From assembly GCA_022496205.1 (NCBI GenBank), contig WTXD01000012.1, positions 496,001 through 560,000 of the forward strand: 64,000 nucleotides of DNA, in the 5' to 3' direction. The position numbers and the translations under genes are program-made. The notes under the pieces are model-generated. The model was not told where the DNA came from. It saw only the letters and a program-made list of their open reading frames with translations, and made no database searches. The DNA comes from Gloeopeniophorella convolvens (taxonomy: Eukaryota > Basidiomycota > Agaricomycetes > Russulales). Each line of letters opens with the position of its first letter. The first letter of the stretch is position 1. Of this stretch, positions 46,464-57,912 are shown one piece after another.

Positions 46464-46900
46464 TGTTTCCCAAGTTGTTTCCTCTTCACACGGTTCGAGT
46501 CAAAGCCCCGTTGAGAGCGCTTAGACTTGGGTCTTGTCGTATATGTACTTGTTTGAAGGTCAAGCAGGGCGGTTTGTCTGTGTGGTCGAACAGGTGGTAG
46601 CTAGTTGAAGTGACGCGCGCTGGAGTGTGGACGCGTTTGAAGACGCGCGCTGTGTCCGGAATGTCCGGGACGGGAGCCGGTGTCAAGTAAATCGCGGAAG
46701 ATGAGGGAAGATGCCAGCTCACCTTGGCAAGTTCGAATTCGACCACAACAGCACAGCTCTTGGCGTTTGCTCACCCAGCTTCGCGGGGTACGAACAGCTG
46801 CCTTTTGTTCGCCGTCGACGGAGGAAATACAAGGGCCTTAGCCGATAGTTGGCTGATTCAGTCTCTTGCCGGCCCTCACCGTACACTAACGCCCAACCAC
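46464..46900. promoter_or_regulatory. Divergent promoter region of CDC23 and ALG14
   Basis: The start codons lie 437 bp apart on opposite strands. Two CGCGC-rich motifs (GACGCGCGCT) occur at about 46611-46650. No other gene is seen. Confidence 0.5.
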
Positions 46901-47814
46901 ATGTATCTCGTCTTCTGGCTGGCGTTTCTGGTCCTCTTCGCTGCTGTTGCGAGGATCTACGTCATCCTTCCTCCCCGAAAGAGAGTCCGTCGTGGAACGG
47001 GAAAGAAAGGGACCTGCCACCTTGCTGTCTTCCTCGGTTCAGGTTTGTCTTATTCGGCCTCCATCAGGCCCCACGCTCAGATCGTATCGTCGCTCAGGTG
47101 GTCACAGCAGCGAGGCCCTATCCCTGATATCTGCTCTCGATTTCTCACGATATACTCCGAGAACGTACATTGTCAGCGAAGGCGACCCACTCAGTGAACA
47201 GAAGGCCATTGCATTGGAGCGTCTCAAAGCTGCCTCCGCTCTATCCCTCGCAAGTGCACCTGGCCGCTCCCCTGGAACCATCTGCTTACATTCGACCTGA
47301 CGTTTCATAGCGCCCAGGAAACCCTATTGGGGGATATCGCATCCTCACCATTCCCCGCGCTCGACGCGTGCATCAGAACCTCCTCACCACCCCATTCACA
47401 GCGCTGCGTTCCTTACACGCCGCTTTGTATCATGTCATCGCCGCCCCTCGGCTCCCCGGCGGTTCCCCGAGCTTCGACTCCCTTCTTCTGAACGGACCTG
47501 GAACATGTTTTGTTCTGTGTGTTGCTGCCTACATCAATCGAGTGCGTTGTTTCCCATATTCACATCGGTATTAACGCCATTGGCCTCCAGTTCCTGGGAC
47601 TGTCGTCTCCGAGGCTCATCTATGTCGAATCTTTTGCGCGTGTCCGAAAGCTTTCGCTCACAGGAAAGCTACTGCGCCCCATCGTAGACAGGTTTGTATC
47701 ATATTACCCCTTTCGCGTTGAAGCTAACACAACTTCATTACTAGCTTCATAGTCCAGTGGCCCGAGCTCCTACAGGACCGTGGGCGCGGGGAGTGTCATG
47801 GTTGGCTCGTCTGA
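46901..47814 (+). CDS. ALG14: UDP-GlcNAc transferase subunit ALG14
   Basis: The start is the ATG at 46901 (MYLVFWLAFLVLFAAVARIYVILPP), giving an N-terminal membrane anchor. The glycine-rich motif FLGSGGHSSEAL is formed across the first intron (GTTTGT...GCTCAG). Next come SALDFSRYTPRTYIVSEGDPLSEQKA and, in later exons, RARRVHQNLLTTPFTALRSL, LLLNGPGTCF, LIYVESFARVRKLSLTGKLL and IVQWPELL near the C-terminus. The stop is at 47812-47814. ALG14 anchors the catalytic ALG13 to the ER membrane; together they add the second GlcNAc to dolichol-PP-GlcNAc in N-glycan synthesis. All family motifs are present and the length is typical. ALG13 is not in this window. Confidence 0.94.
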
Positions 47815-48270
47815 GCGGCCTCGCTGCGTCTCATGTCACCGTCTTCCCTACTTTCGGGTTGCATCGGGTACGTGAGTTCTAGTCGGGCCACCGTCTCGAG
47901 TCGAGGCCCGCCATCGGGATTGTCCGTTACCACGTTCTGACGGAACACAGAGACGACTCGGAGATAATTGGCATCCGAGCTACTCCTCAACTTACGCTAA
48001 CCTTTGCTGAACTTCGAAATTCCAAGCAGCGGCAGCCAGGCGGCCGGCCGCTGGCCTGCGGCGGGAGTTCCGCGGCTTTGCGTACACTTCAGTTACTGCA
48101 GTCACCCGGAGAGCGAGCTCTCTTGGGTGAATCATCAATTAATATTTAATACAGAACCAGAGGGACGGTGTAATGAAGCTGCGATAACGAAGGGAACAGG
48201 ATATTTTCATCAGTGACGAGCAGCCACTGACCGGGTGCGCGGGGCGGGAGCCGGGGTATAATGCAGAACA
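47815..48270. other. Convergent spacer between ALG14 and the U2AF gene
   Basis: It contains the 3' flanks of both genes. No gene or repeat is seen. Confidence 0.5.
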
Positions 48271-49189
48271 CTACTTGCGAGTCCACCTGTCCTCGCCATT
48301 GCCGCCTCCGCGTCTCGGACTAGCACTCCGTCCCCTTCCTCCCTCACGCTTCGAAGGCTCCCAGCCACCCCCGCCACCCTGGGTCTTTGGTGGGTGAAGC
48401 TTGCGATCCATACGCTGGCCGTGACGTAACGAAGAGACGAGCTCCTTTGATGCGAGGCGCAAGTGCATGAAGTTGCAGAAACCACCGCGGTTGCACTCCC
48501 CGTTCTCGTTCTGTCGGCAACAAGCTTCACGGAAATCCGTTACAGGCGAAAGCTCGGCATATAGTGGTCGGCCTGTGGAGCCGGTGAGTTCGCCAGGGAA
48601 GGTGGCGTAGAAAAACATACGCACCGGCGTACCAGCGATCGTTCAGATTATCGACGGCCGTCTGCGCCTCCGTCTCCCACTCGTAGCGCGCATACACATT
48701 GCCAATCAGATGGTCACCGACATTGTCACACACCTGTCGGCGCGTCGGTCAGTGCCGAACATGGGGAACAGATGATTACAGACGCACGTGGAGCTCAAGA
48801 AGATGCCCAAACTTCGCCAATTCGCAATACAAATCCTCGTAAACAGCATCGAACCCCTCCTGGAGCTCTTTCTCGGTGAGCTTGCAAACGGGGTCATGTG
48901 CCGGGTTGTGATACACGTTCGGAAGAAGAATGGTCTGTGAGAAAGGGGGCTTGATGTGTTTTCGTGAACAGCGGTCCCCGTGCCGGCAAGCACCAATCTA
49001 GGGGTGGGGAGTGTCGGCTTGAGCATAAAAATGACGGTCTAGGAGAAAAGTGAACGCACTTTGTAATAGAAGGAGCAGTTTACGCGATCCTGCTCCGTAC
49101 CGAAGATATTCGCCTAGAATAAGACAAAAACTGTGAGCCTGGCACAATAAAACAAGAAATGACGCAAGGTATACCAAATGCGAGGCCAT
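48271..49189 (-). CDS. U2AF1: Splicing factor U2AF small subunit
   Basis: The start is the ATG at 49189 (MASHL, then an intron, then ANIFGTEQDRVNCSFYYK). The first CCCH zinc finger ([20 protein letters not shown]) spans an intron. The UHM/RRM domain follows: AVYEDLYCELAKFGHLLELHVCDNVGDHLIGNVYARYEWETEAQTAVDNLNDRWYAGRPLYAELSPV. The second CCCH finger is CCRQNENGECNRGGFCNFMH. The C-terminus is Gly/Arg/Ser-rich and ends GNGEDRWTRK. The protein recognises the 3' splice-site AG and forms a heterodimer with the large U2AF subunit. A short RS-like tail instead of a long RS domain resembles the fission-yeast form. Four or more introns. Confidence is high. Confidence 0.95.
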
Positions 49190-51354
49190 GATGGAGGTTG
49201 CTGTAGAACGTGGGCTTCAAGAGACCGTTGAGCGCGTCTCTGCTGTTGGGCTAGACTATGACTCAGCATTCCCACGACGCTCTCAGATGTTCTGGAGACT
49301 TCCGTCCAACTTCCGTCGTGCATCGTGAGAACTTCCATTGAGCTATCACCCCCTCCAACTTCCAAGGTACCGAGCGAGATGCACTAACGTGTTTTAGCAT
49401 GAGATTCGGGCCCCGGCGTTCCCTGGTGTTCCCCTATACTTTATCAAGCAAACGTTCGGACGGCTATCCGCAATCTGCCACTTATTCTTGAAGTCTAAGA
49501 CGCACACATGCGGCTCCCTGCTACTAGCAGCAGGGCTGAGCATGACGTATCTCATCAATCTGCGGAAACAACGGTTCGTGTCGACAGTGTTGGCCTGAAA
49601 TGGATCATTGCTGCCTACGATCGAGTGACCCGGAGCTCTCATTTCATACCACCGCTCGAGTGCACTTCTGGTGGCCGCAATTACTCTGGCTGTGCAACAC
49701 ATCTTCTGTTCTTCGGTCTACCCCCATCCATATCTCTCGTATAACGCCCACGGCATAATGCTGTCACCCTCCAAAGATAATCGAGCTGATCCGCGATGCC
49801 CCATCTCCCTTTTCGCCACTGTACTCCCTTCGTGAAGGTGCTGACTCGGCTTGGCGTGTACACCAAGCGTGCATCGCATGACTGGGTGACCTCGCAAGCC
49901 GCTTTAGACGAGCGTTCTCACATCACTTTCTCTTTCCGGTTCTTCTGACACCCGCTTCAATGCGCTTGACTCTTCAAGCAAGAGTTTTGTCGGCAGAAGT
50001 GCACGCTCGAATTACAGTTGTGCTTGGCATCGCCCGTTTTCCATCCCTGTCCTCTCCGTCCTCATTGGCGCTTCAACGAACTTCGAAGGCGATACCCGTG
50101 ATGTGAACCATTATGTAGCCGTTTCTGGAATACTTTTCCCGTTTCCTCCTTCGGTCAAAAGACGGCCCATTCGTTCCCCCCGGACCCTTTGTGGAGATTG
50201 CATCCTTGAAGCCTGGGCCCTTTGCGTGCACAAAGACAAGGCAACAGCGTACCTTTCAGGTGCTCCCCTACAGGCTGTAGCCAATCGTTTTCGGGCTGTC
50301 GCCTCTTCGGCCTTCGAAGTTCGGGCTCACAGTCCGAAGTAGGCATGGGCGCATTGTGCCACAAAGGCATCTTCCATGCGTTGTTATACCCATCCGTACT
50401 CTGGTAGGCGCGCTGCGATAACTTACTCACGCGGCCCATCGCATGAGATACTAGAATACAAACGACAATGTGTTGAGTCCAGTTGAGTCTTTGCTGGCCT
50501 CTTTATCGTTCCCAGAAAGCACGGGTAAACTCCCATTACCCCCGCCCCTGATTGGCTTGCGCCCTGTGCCTCAAGAACGACGCGACTGCGCATCTGGTTA
50601 CCAGCCGTCAGGGGTGCGAAAGCCCGGTTGGGCGGCGGCGCTCGCGGGTTGTCTCCGAGCACGTTGATAAACTCTGCACTTCTGGCAATTCTCAACGGCG
50701 CTCTTGCGGCGCTCAAAACGAAAATATGATTGCGTAAGCTTCAGGGATTCTCCAGAGCCATGCGAGGAGTCGCCGGACGGAGTCTAGGTAAGGCGAGTGA
50801 GCCCAAGGCAAGTACGTCAGCCACGCCGGGTAGATCTTACGATAAGGCACCGACGTCGAGAAGCAGATTCCAACTGCCCGAGCGGGATCCTATAGGGATA
50901 TGAGGCTATAAAACTCCCGATTGCACTGTACACACGTTCATACATCGTGATAAGCAAGGGTGATTCATAGACAACAGGTATCGTGTACAGCATGGGGAAT
51001 CACAACGTCTAAGAGATGCTGAGAATACATAATATAATAGACGAGCAGAAGCACGAATGTGCGATACATAGGGAAGCCTCCGCGCTTCCTCAAGAAATGG
51101 GCGCTGAAGTCATGGACATGCTCCGATGCCGTTGGGGAGCCCAAGACATCAGGGAGTCATCATGCTGCTGCACGAGCGTTTGCGGGGAAATGCTCGAGGG
51201 TGAAGTGAAGGGAGCGGGCCCGCCTTGCCATCCAGCGCCTGGCGAGGCGCACTCCATGTGAGGGCTATGGCCGGGGTGCGCGGCTCCCGGATGGGAATAC
51301 ACATTCAGCCCGGGCGTATCCATGTTCCCAAGAGTAGAGCTGTGGGACCGGGGA
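49190..51354. other. 2.2-kb stretch without a supported gene
   Basis: Short frames occur on both strands (for example 49394-49702 minus and 49508-49744 plus) but none shows a domain or a consistent exon chain. The stretch at 49400-50350 has a base composition like coding DNA and might be a decayed gene. The 3' part (50750-51350) is featureless. No tRNA, TIR pair or tandem array was seen. Confidence 0.4.
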
Positions 51355-52641
51355 TTAGATTGTTATTACCGGTGATAGGAGGTTGACCAACCTTGTGAAG
51401 ACATCCAATTCCGCGATGCGGTGCTTGAGAAGACACATGGAGCCTGCGCTATGTGGCGGGTGTCGGCTCAAGACTTCCGCAGCACGCCTGAGACGTAGCG
51501 ACAGTTCTAGAACTGCGTGATAATTTGCTGCGTCCGAGAGGCATCCGCATTCGCCGAGCGGCGCGTGATGCCCAGGGTGTTGCGATAGAAACCCATCAGC
51601 TGCCTTGTCGCAAGCCATGTCTCGGAGGGTGTTGTCAAAGAAATCTGCGAAACAAGTGCCACCTTGTGCGTCCCCTTCCGCGAAGTACGAAAGCAAAGAG
51701 GCCATGTTATCGTTGGGGGGTACCTGTGGGGTCGGGCTAAATGTAGACAGGAACGGCATCGCGGCGTCATCGATTTCCGGCGTAGCAAGTGGAGAGCTGC
51801 CTGAGGACGATGGAGATACACTGAATGGACCCCCGAAAGATGGAAGGCGTGGCTCAGGCATTTCTTCGAATGAGGGAGGGGCCAGAGAGCTCCGGCGTGA
51901 CAGCCCCCTGCTGGGAACTAAGAGAGGCGACGGGGAAGTGCTGACCCCTTTAGGAGACATAGATGGCGCATCAACGCCACCCTTCCCGCAATGCGGGACT
52001 TGTGGGAGGTGCTCTAGGGAAGAGCGTGGGGATGAAATGTATACGGTCGGCGCGAGGCCTTGCTGTTCTTGGTATACGTCAGATTGAGGCTGGGTCCACC
52101 GCGGGTGAGGTTTGTGCTTAAGCTGACAGATTATTCGTGTTGTCAGGACAGTGCCTTGGCATTCACCGGGAAATTTACCTCTCGAATGACACCTTCAAGC
52201 TCGGCAACACGTTTTTGGAGGCGGGACTTGTCGTCAGCAACATCGGCCCTGGAGATCAGGCTTGGCAATTAGAGTTTGTAAGACAAGAATAGAAAGCGAA
52301 TCACCTTTGGCTCGGGTCGTCGACCTCGTACACGCAGAGGCCCGTCTTAGAAGTGGATGAGCACTTCGATTACGTACACCTCAACGCATGTGACACGACT
52401 TACAATTCCAAGTTGGGTGCAGCGACCGCAGGGTCTCTTTCTATCACACTGGTAACAGAAAGCTTAATATGTGACAGAGAACGGGGCTGGCCCAACGTAC
52501 CATGCGCTTTGATGTGTGACAGTTGAGACAAGACTGCGTAGTACGATTGCGGCGACGTTTTCTGTGGTCGCCATCGGGAACACTAGCATTGGGGCGCTGG
52601 GGTGCGTCGGTTTTCTTACGCTTGGAGAGCTCGACAGACAT
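51355..52641 (-). CDS. Zn2Cys6 transcription factor, short type
   Basis: The start is the ATG at 52641 (MSVELSKRKKTDAPQRP). A basic stretch (HRKRRRNRTTQS) leads into the zinc cluster CLNCHTSKRM-CDRKRPCGRCTQLGI-TGLC, assembled from three exons, followed by VYEVDDPSQR. A coiled coil (DKSRLQKRVAELEGVIRE-LKHKPHPRW) comes next. The rest is Ser/Pro-rich with a conserved-looking C-terminal part containing several Cys and His (GGTCFADFFD, GECGCLSDAANYHAVLELSLRLRRAAEVL, AELDVFTRLVNLLSPVI). There is no large middle-homology domain. From memory, this small type with TGLCVYEVDDPSQR is common in Agaricomycetes; targets are unknown. Four introns in the first half. Confidence 0.85.
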
Positions 52642-54966
52642 GACAATGGAAAGGCGATTTGAAAGTGGGTGAGAGGCGGTGTGATGTGAGGACCAATGTG
52701 AGATGATGCGGAGGTGGGTAGTGCTCTTTCGACGCCGAGCCCCCTCATATTTAAGTCCGAGCACTGGGAGAGAAGCACCGTCAGTGAATAGTCTATTTCC
52801 CATCTCAGACACGGATTGGCTAGAACGAGGGTAGGATAACGTGAGAAGAGGGATGAGCTCAGTGGCTACGCGGTGGGGCTGACCACGCATCCATAACTGC
52901 TTTCAGCTGCGCGGTAACGACATACGCGCTGCACGGATGTCAGAGAAGTGCGCCAAGCACTTCCCAGTTTATCACCTCGAGCGAAGCACCAAGTCAAAAG
53001 CCAAGCACTTTCACGGGCGCGTGGAAGCGTTGTGGCACGTGTGTACCCCGGAGACCCCTGTGGGAATAAACCTGGGTCCGGGCTCGGGGGAAGTTGCTTA
53101 CCAAATCGAATCACAGCTCACGGGAGAGAGGCGTACGTATGGCTCTGGCGAAAGAAGTAATCGACAATACCGTCCCGAGGACCCTCTCGAGGAGTGGGAG
53201 CTTGGCCAAGAGACTTCAGAGATGTCGTGACCGGGCTTGGCGCACTGCATTGCGAGTTGACGGATGTAGTCACCTCAGACTTCCTCTCGCAGGGCTGACT
53301 GGGAGTATGGGCGTCCGATGTGGATGCATGATACCACCTAAAGGCGGGGTGGTCTTCTGCACGATAACCACATGAGCATCCCATAGGCGCGATGAGCATA
53401 GGTGGAAGGCCGAAATGTCAGGGAGTTGGACTAACCAGACGTCATTAATGGCGTTTAATGGGGAGAATCCGGTTGCTCGGGACGGAGAATGTTCGCAGTT
53501 CCGCGCCTGCTAATGTCGCCACGATGGTGTTGCGCATTTTGCACCGCCGGATGCGTACCGGATCTAGATCGAACAGAGGCCAGAATGGACTTGAGTGTGC
53601 AATGCTGTAAGACGGAACTGCGGCGTCTGGTCGGGACGTATTGTGCGGCGTTGACCACTGTGATGCTGGGGGACCGGCAAGCCGGCAATCACCGGCACCT
53701 TCTGAAGATCTGAGGGCCCACTACTGCCGCGAGACCCCCTTGCGACTCAGGAGTGCCTTGACCTGTCCAACGGGGGCCGAAACTTCTGGGACCTTGGGGA
53801 CACTTGATGATTCGATTTACACACGTGTCCGTGGTCTATGGGTGTCTGGGCAAACAGGCTCGTGGATGAGGGGGGAGATACAAGGCCGCCTATCCAGTCC
53901 AAGTCTTTGGTGTAATTGTGATGACTACGGATCCTCGTCGATCTTCTCCGGTTAGTCTCGGTTAGTCTAACGTTGAGGCGGAACATCGAATGTATAATAT
54001 TTGAGCCTTCGGATCGACGATAAATGGGTCGCCGGGGAAGGGCTGGGCACTACGCTCGGACGAGATACCATCTTGATCGGCCTTACGGATTGGAGAGCAA
54101 AGTCCACTCGGAGTAGGGCTTGGCAATAGTTAATCTTTCGGCTGTCTATGTCCTGGGACGTTCTGTCATGGATGTCTTAGAACCGGGTTAGGCTAACGGA
54201 ACGCGCACCGAGTCCGTGGTTCCGGTATGTGGAAAAAGTTCAACTTGTACCATCGGCAGCGTCCGTCACGAAGATTTGTCAACGATACCGTACAGCGCCT
54301 TTAGAGACTTGCACAGCCTTGCTCAAACAGGTTCTTGTGGGTGAGTAGCGTGTGCACCTCATCCACCGGACTGGCGCCTGGGAAGAGGAAGTGGGACTGA
54401 CTTGAATATAATAAATCATTGGGGTTCGTTATCTGATCTTGACGGTGAGGCTCATCGACTTGCGGTGCCTTAGGTTTAGCTGTATCCAACCAATCTGCCA
54501 CGCCGAGTATCAGCGACGATACAGAGGGCCGTGGTGCACGGAAGGGGACTTTCCGTACGTTGAGAGCCGCGTTCATTGACAGGCGCTTCGCATGGAGCAC
54601 TGCCTCGAGCCTGGAAGGACGCAATAGAAAGAGGGTACAGATGTTCGCCTCGGCGCCGAAGGAAAAGGTCAAGTGGGACACCCTATCACAGAGAAAAGAA
54701 GTCCGATTTGATCCTTGAACCCTACTGGATAGTCTTGTTCAGGAGGCCTGGCACGCCACCCACGCGGCTTGCGAGTGGGTTTCAAACCCGACGGGATCCG
54801 CGGGGGACGCCGTCGCATCGTCAGTTCTGGCAAGGCTCGATACTTTATTGACAGGAACCAGGACGGCGAAAAAGAAACAGCGGTTCATTCGAGTGGGATT
54901 GCGCACTCATACAGAGACTACACGTGGATAGGCAAGATCCTTGGTCGTGGTGAGGCGAGGCAGCAG
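52642..54966. other. 2.3-kb intergenic stretch
   Basis: It lies upstream of the Zn2Cys6 gene and downstream of the carrier-motif gene. A minus-strand frame at 54301-54681 (ATG at 54576 would give ~91 residues, MNAALNVRKVPFRAPRP...) is the only one that looks at all protein-like, but it has no recognisable domain. The rest holds nothing I can support. Confidence 0.4.
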
Positions 54967-56184
54967 TTAGGCGAAAGCGCCAAAGGTTCCGAACAGCATC
55001 GTTATCCCCCAACCACGGTACAACGTCGGCCATCCTTCCTCGTCAATGATCCTCTTTGCGCAGTCAACAAAGCCCAAGTACGGATCCATGTCGCTCCTCA
55101 ATCTGGAAGCGCTGGCTCAGCTAGGCGCCCAGAAACGGCCGCTGCAGGAAAAAAATCGTACCCAATCACATCCTCATCGGAGGAGTATCCTATGGAGTCT
55201 TCAGCATCACCAACCTCCTCTTGAGCGACTGAATTGAATTCTGGAGATTGGTGGTTGCGCTGGACAGCAAGGCGGGTTGAGATGACCTCCAAGGGGCACA
55301 GTATTGCTGTACTGAATAGGGCGATGGCGAGATATACGATTAGTCGCGATACAGATATGTCTTTGACCATCGAGTCATCCGGGTTGGAAAGCGAGGGCAA
55401 CAGCAGGTGGCGAACGACTCGGAGGCCAATGACAACATAAAATATGTGTAAGAGCTCTGCAATCAAAAGACCGGGAGTCAGATAGAGGATCCAAGGTTTG
55501 CGTCGCTCGGTGGGCGTGAGAAGGACTCGGAGAGAATAAAACGGCCGGAAATATGGTAGCCGGTACGGAGTCGTGATCGTCCTGCAATGAAGTGTAAGTC
55601 GTGCGCGGACTTTCTCTAACAGTGGGTCAGGAAGCTGACCTATAAGTGATAATGACAGCAGGAAGTGATACCAGCATCAAGAAGATGCTGTATGAGAGAG
55701 TCCCCCCGATCGAGGTGGTAGGTGCATTGTAAACGCCGTGGTTACGTGGGTCTGATAATGACGCATCGAGTGCGATTGCGGAATAGAGACTGAGCACAAC
55801 GTTGGCAATCAGTGTGGGCACTGGTAGCACAGGGTAATGAGTGCCGTTGTCCAACAAGAAGCATTCTATCAAACACACTCATGCCCTTCATAAGACCCGG
55901 CCAACCCTGGCTTGCAATATCAGGTTGGAGGACTCTAGGCGAGGGACATTATCACGCACCTCGAGCCTTCGGACCCTGGCAAACATGGAGAAGAAGCTGT
56001 TGATGACAGGGCCTGTATGCGGCTGCACACCGTCTTCTGGGTCGAGCTGGAGACCTTTGGGATTATAATTGGCCCTAAGACGAACGAGCGTGCCCGTTAA
56101 TGGTACACTAATGAGCAAGGTTACGCTGAGAAATAGCAGAAAGAAAAGAAGGGCCATAGTCGTGAAGGCCATGAAGCCGAACAT
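54967..56184 (-). CDS. Multi-pass membrane protein with a mitochondrial-carrier motif
   Basis: The start is the ATG at 56184 (MFGFMAFTTMALLFFLLFLSVTLLISVPLTG). Hydrophobic segments follow: one at the N-terminus, TLIANVVLSLYSAIAL, LSYSIFLMLVSLPAVIITY, LYLTPGLLIAELLHIFYVVIGL and LIVYLAIALFSTAIL. The last leads into CPLEVISTRLAVQR, which matches the PxE/DxxxxR/K carrier signature. The C-terminal exon (CAKRIIDEEGWPTLYRGWGITM) matches the usual loop and next helix of carrier repeats, with the stop at 54967-54969. Only one repeat is typical; the N-terminal part is diverged. It may be an atypical carrier of the outer mitochondrial membrane type (Ugo1/SLC25A46-like) or a family restricted to fungi. 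The substrate is unknown. Confidence 0.72.
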
Positions 56185-57912
56185 GGTGGGCGAGTGTAGG
56201 TTGCGAGCTGCGCGTGGTCGGAGCTCGTTGGAGACAGCTCTCTCAACACAGCCGGCAGCTGCGCGGGGCTTACGAATTACTGCGGGAGTCTATTGCCTAA
56301 ATTGGCCGTGTGAAATCCTTATGTCACTTTGTTGCTCCCTGTTTGATCGCACACGGCGCAACCTGTCTCTTGTTCTCTCACCACCATCATCGCCATGACC
56401 TCGTCCCCGCCTGTATCCCGTATCCCCGCCCCCTGCATCCAGCTGTTGTCTCGCGGTTGGCACTTTTAAAGGGAGCTGTTCAAAGCTTAGATTCTGGAAT
56501 CGACACATACTACTTGACAGGTGGAAATACGGTCAACTCAGATTTCCATCGTCCATGCTTCACAGGGTTTCCTTGTTGCGTTTTTTTAGTCCACGCTACA
56601 AGTGAAAAAAAACACAGTACCTGCGCATCGATCTGCAAATGCCATAGTCTGCCGGCGGCTTCTATGAAGTCTTTTTCAGTTTTCGATCGATTCCCAGCTG
56701 TTCAAAGAATAATTGTTATCAATGCTCCGTCCGGAATTATCTTACTGCAAGCTACTTTCGGTAATTGATAATCCATGGTACTGCATCGTGAGCCTATATT
56801 TGCAATATATCAGTTGCGAGTTTACTGACTGGCTCCCAGTAGCAATAAGTGGCTCTGCTATGGGGTACTTTGTGTGCTTGAAGCTTTTATGCTGCCTCGG
56901 TTGCTCTGTTATTAGTCTCAGACCCCAAACGCAACCTTATTCATTCCGCGCCGAGACGCCGCTCTCCACAGCTCATTCAATCGAGCGGTGATACAAGAAT
57001 CTCCCAATGACGCTATCCACCAACGTCGACCTCAAATCGAATGAAGCTTTGATCTTTTCATGCGATGTTTACTTCTGAAGCATGATGTGAGTCAAATCAC
57101 TCATTCTTCCACTGAGGTTTTTCGTTCCTAGACTCGATTAACCAACTCCGCTGCCACTGCATCTGATCATTTCCGTTACACCTGCCCTTTTTTACTCGAG
57201 TTTTCTCCTCTTACCCAACGATGTCTCTTCCACATCGATATATATATATATATATTGTTTCTCCCCCACACGACCGACTATCATCGTCCTTTACTCGGTA
57301 CGACCAGATAACGCCGCGCCTCACTCGGTACCTCAGTTTGTTGTGCCTTGCGCCTTGAGTCCATGTGCGCTCACCTCTTTGGTTAGACCTTCATCGAGTC
57401 TTGTCGATGCCCGACACAAGCGCTATTCGCTTACCTTCAAACTCAAACTTCAGCCCATTCTGACAACCAGGACATGTCGGAAGTCTTACCTGTGAGAAGG
57501 TTCGCTGCTGGATCGAGTGGACATCTGAGATCCTGGAGTCCCGTCCAAGCTGACCTCTCTTTACCGTCACCGTGCTCCCCTGACACAGATGCACCTGTGG
57601 AGTGGACAAGTCGGGCCGTGTCGATGGCAGACATGATCCATACATGATCCACACGATCACTTACAGGCCATATAGTTCCATTGTTTCTCTTGTGTCTTCG
57701 TGTGTCTTACGCTTGTCAATGTAAATACACATTAGTCCACGAAATATAGGCTTTTCGCAGCCACACTGTTTGACTCTCCGACTGTTGAGCTGACGGCCCC
57801 AGCGTTGTTTCCTGCCGTTGTCCTTTGTTCCCGCCCGTGCCATCGTCGCACGTCAGCGCACCAGCACTCTCCCACATCATACATCCTCACTACTTCATAC
57901 CGTTCTTCCTAC
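56185..57912. other. 1.7-kb divergent intergenic region with a TA microsatellite
   Basis: It separates the carrier-motif gene and FUN30, which are transcribed away from each other. A (TA) run of about 18 bp lies at 57238-57255. The segment from 57100 to 57910 is pyrimidine-rich, as basidiomycete promoters often are. Frames at 56310-56990 lack domains. Confidence 0.5.

Noticed and set aside
46494..46503. GGTTCGAGTC, a tRNA B-box-like motif
   Set aside because: No A box at the right distance and the flanks do not form an acceptor stem; it lies in the CDC23/ALG14 promoter region.
53326..53360. Short resemblance to the region before the last exon of the zinc-finger genes (ACCACCT...GGGGTGG)
   Set aside because: It is a small hairpin; no zinc-finger codons follow in any frame, so a fourth paralog is not supported.
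54301..54681. 127-codon minus-strand frame as a gene
   Set aside because: No domain, no clear splice partners and length within chance expectation; only noted in the intergenic entry.
57805..57912. Earlier start for FUN30
   Set aside because: The upstream frame begins at a TTG; the first in-frame ATG is at 57913 and fits a following intron.
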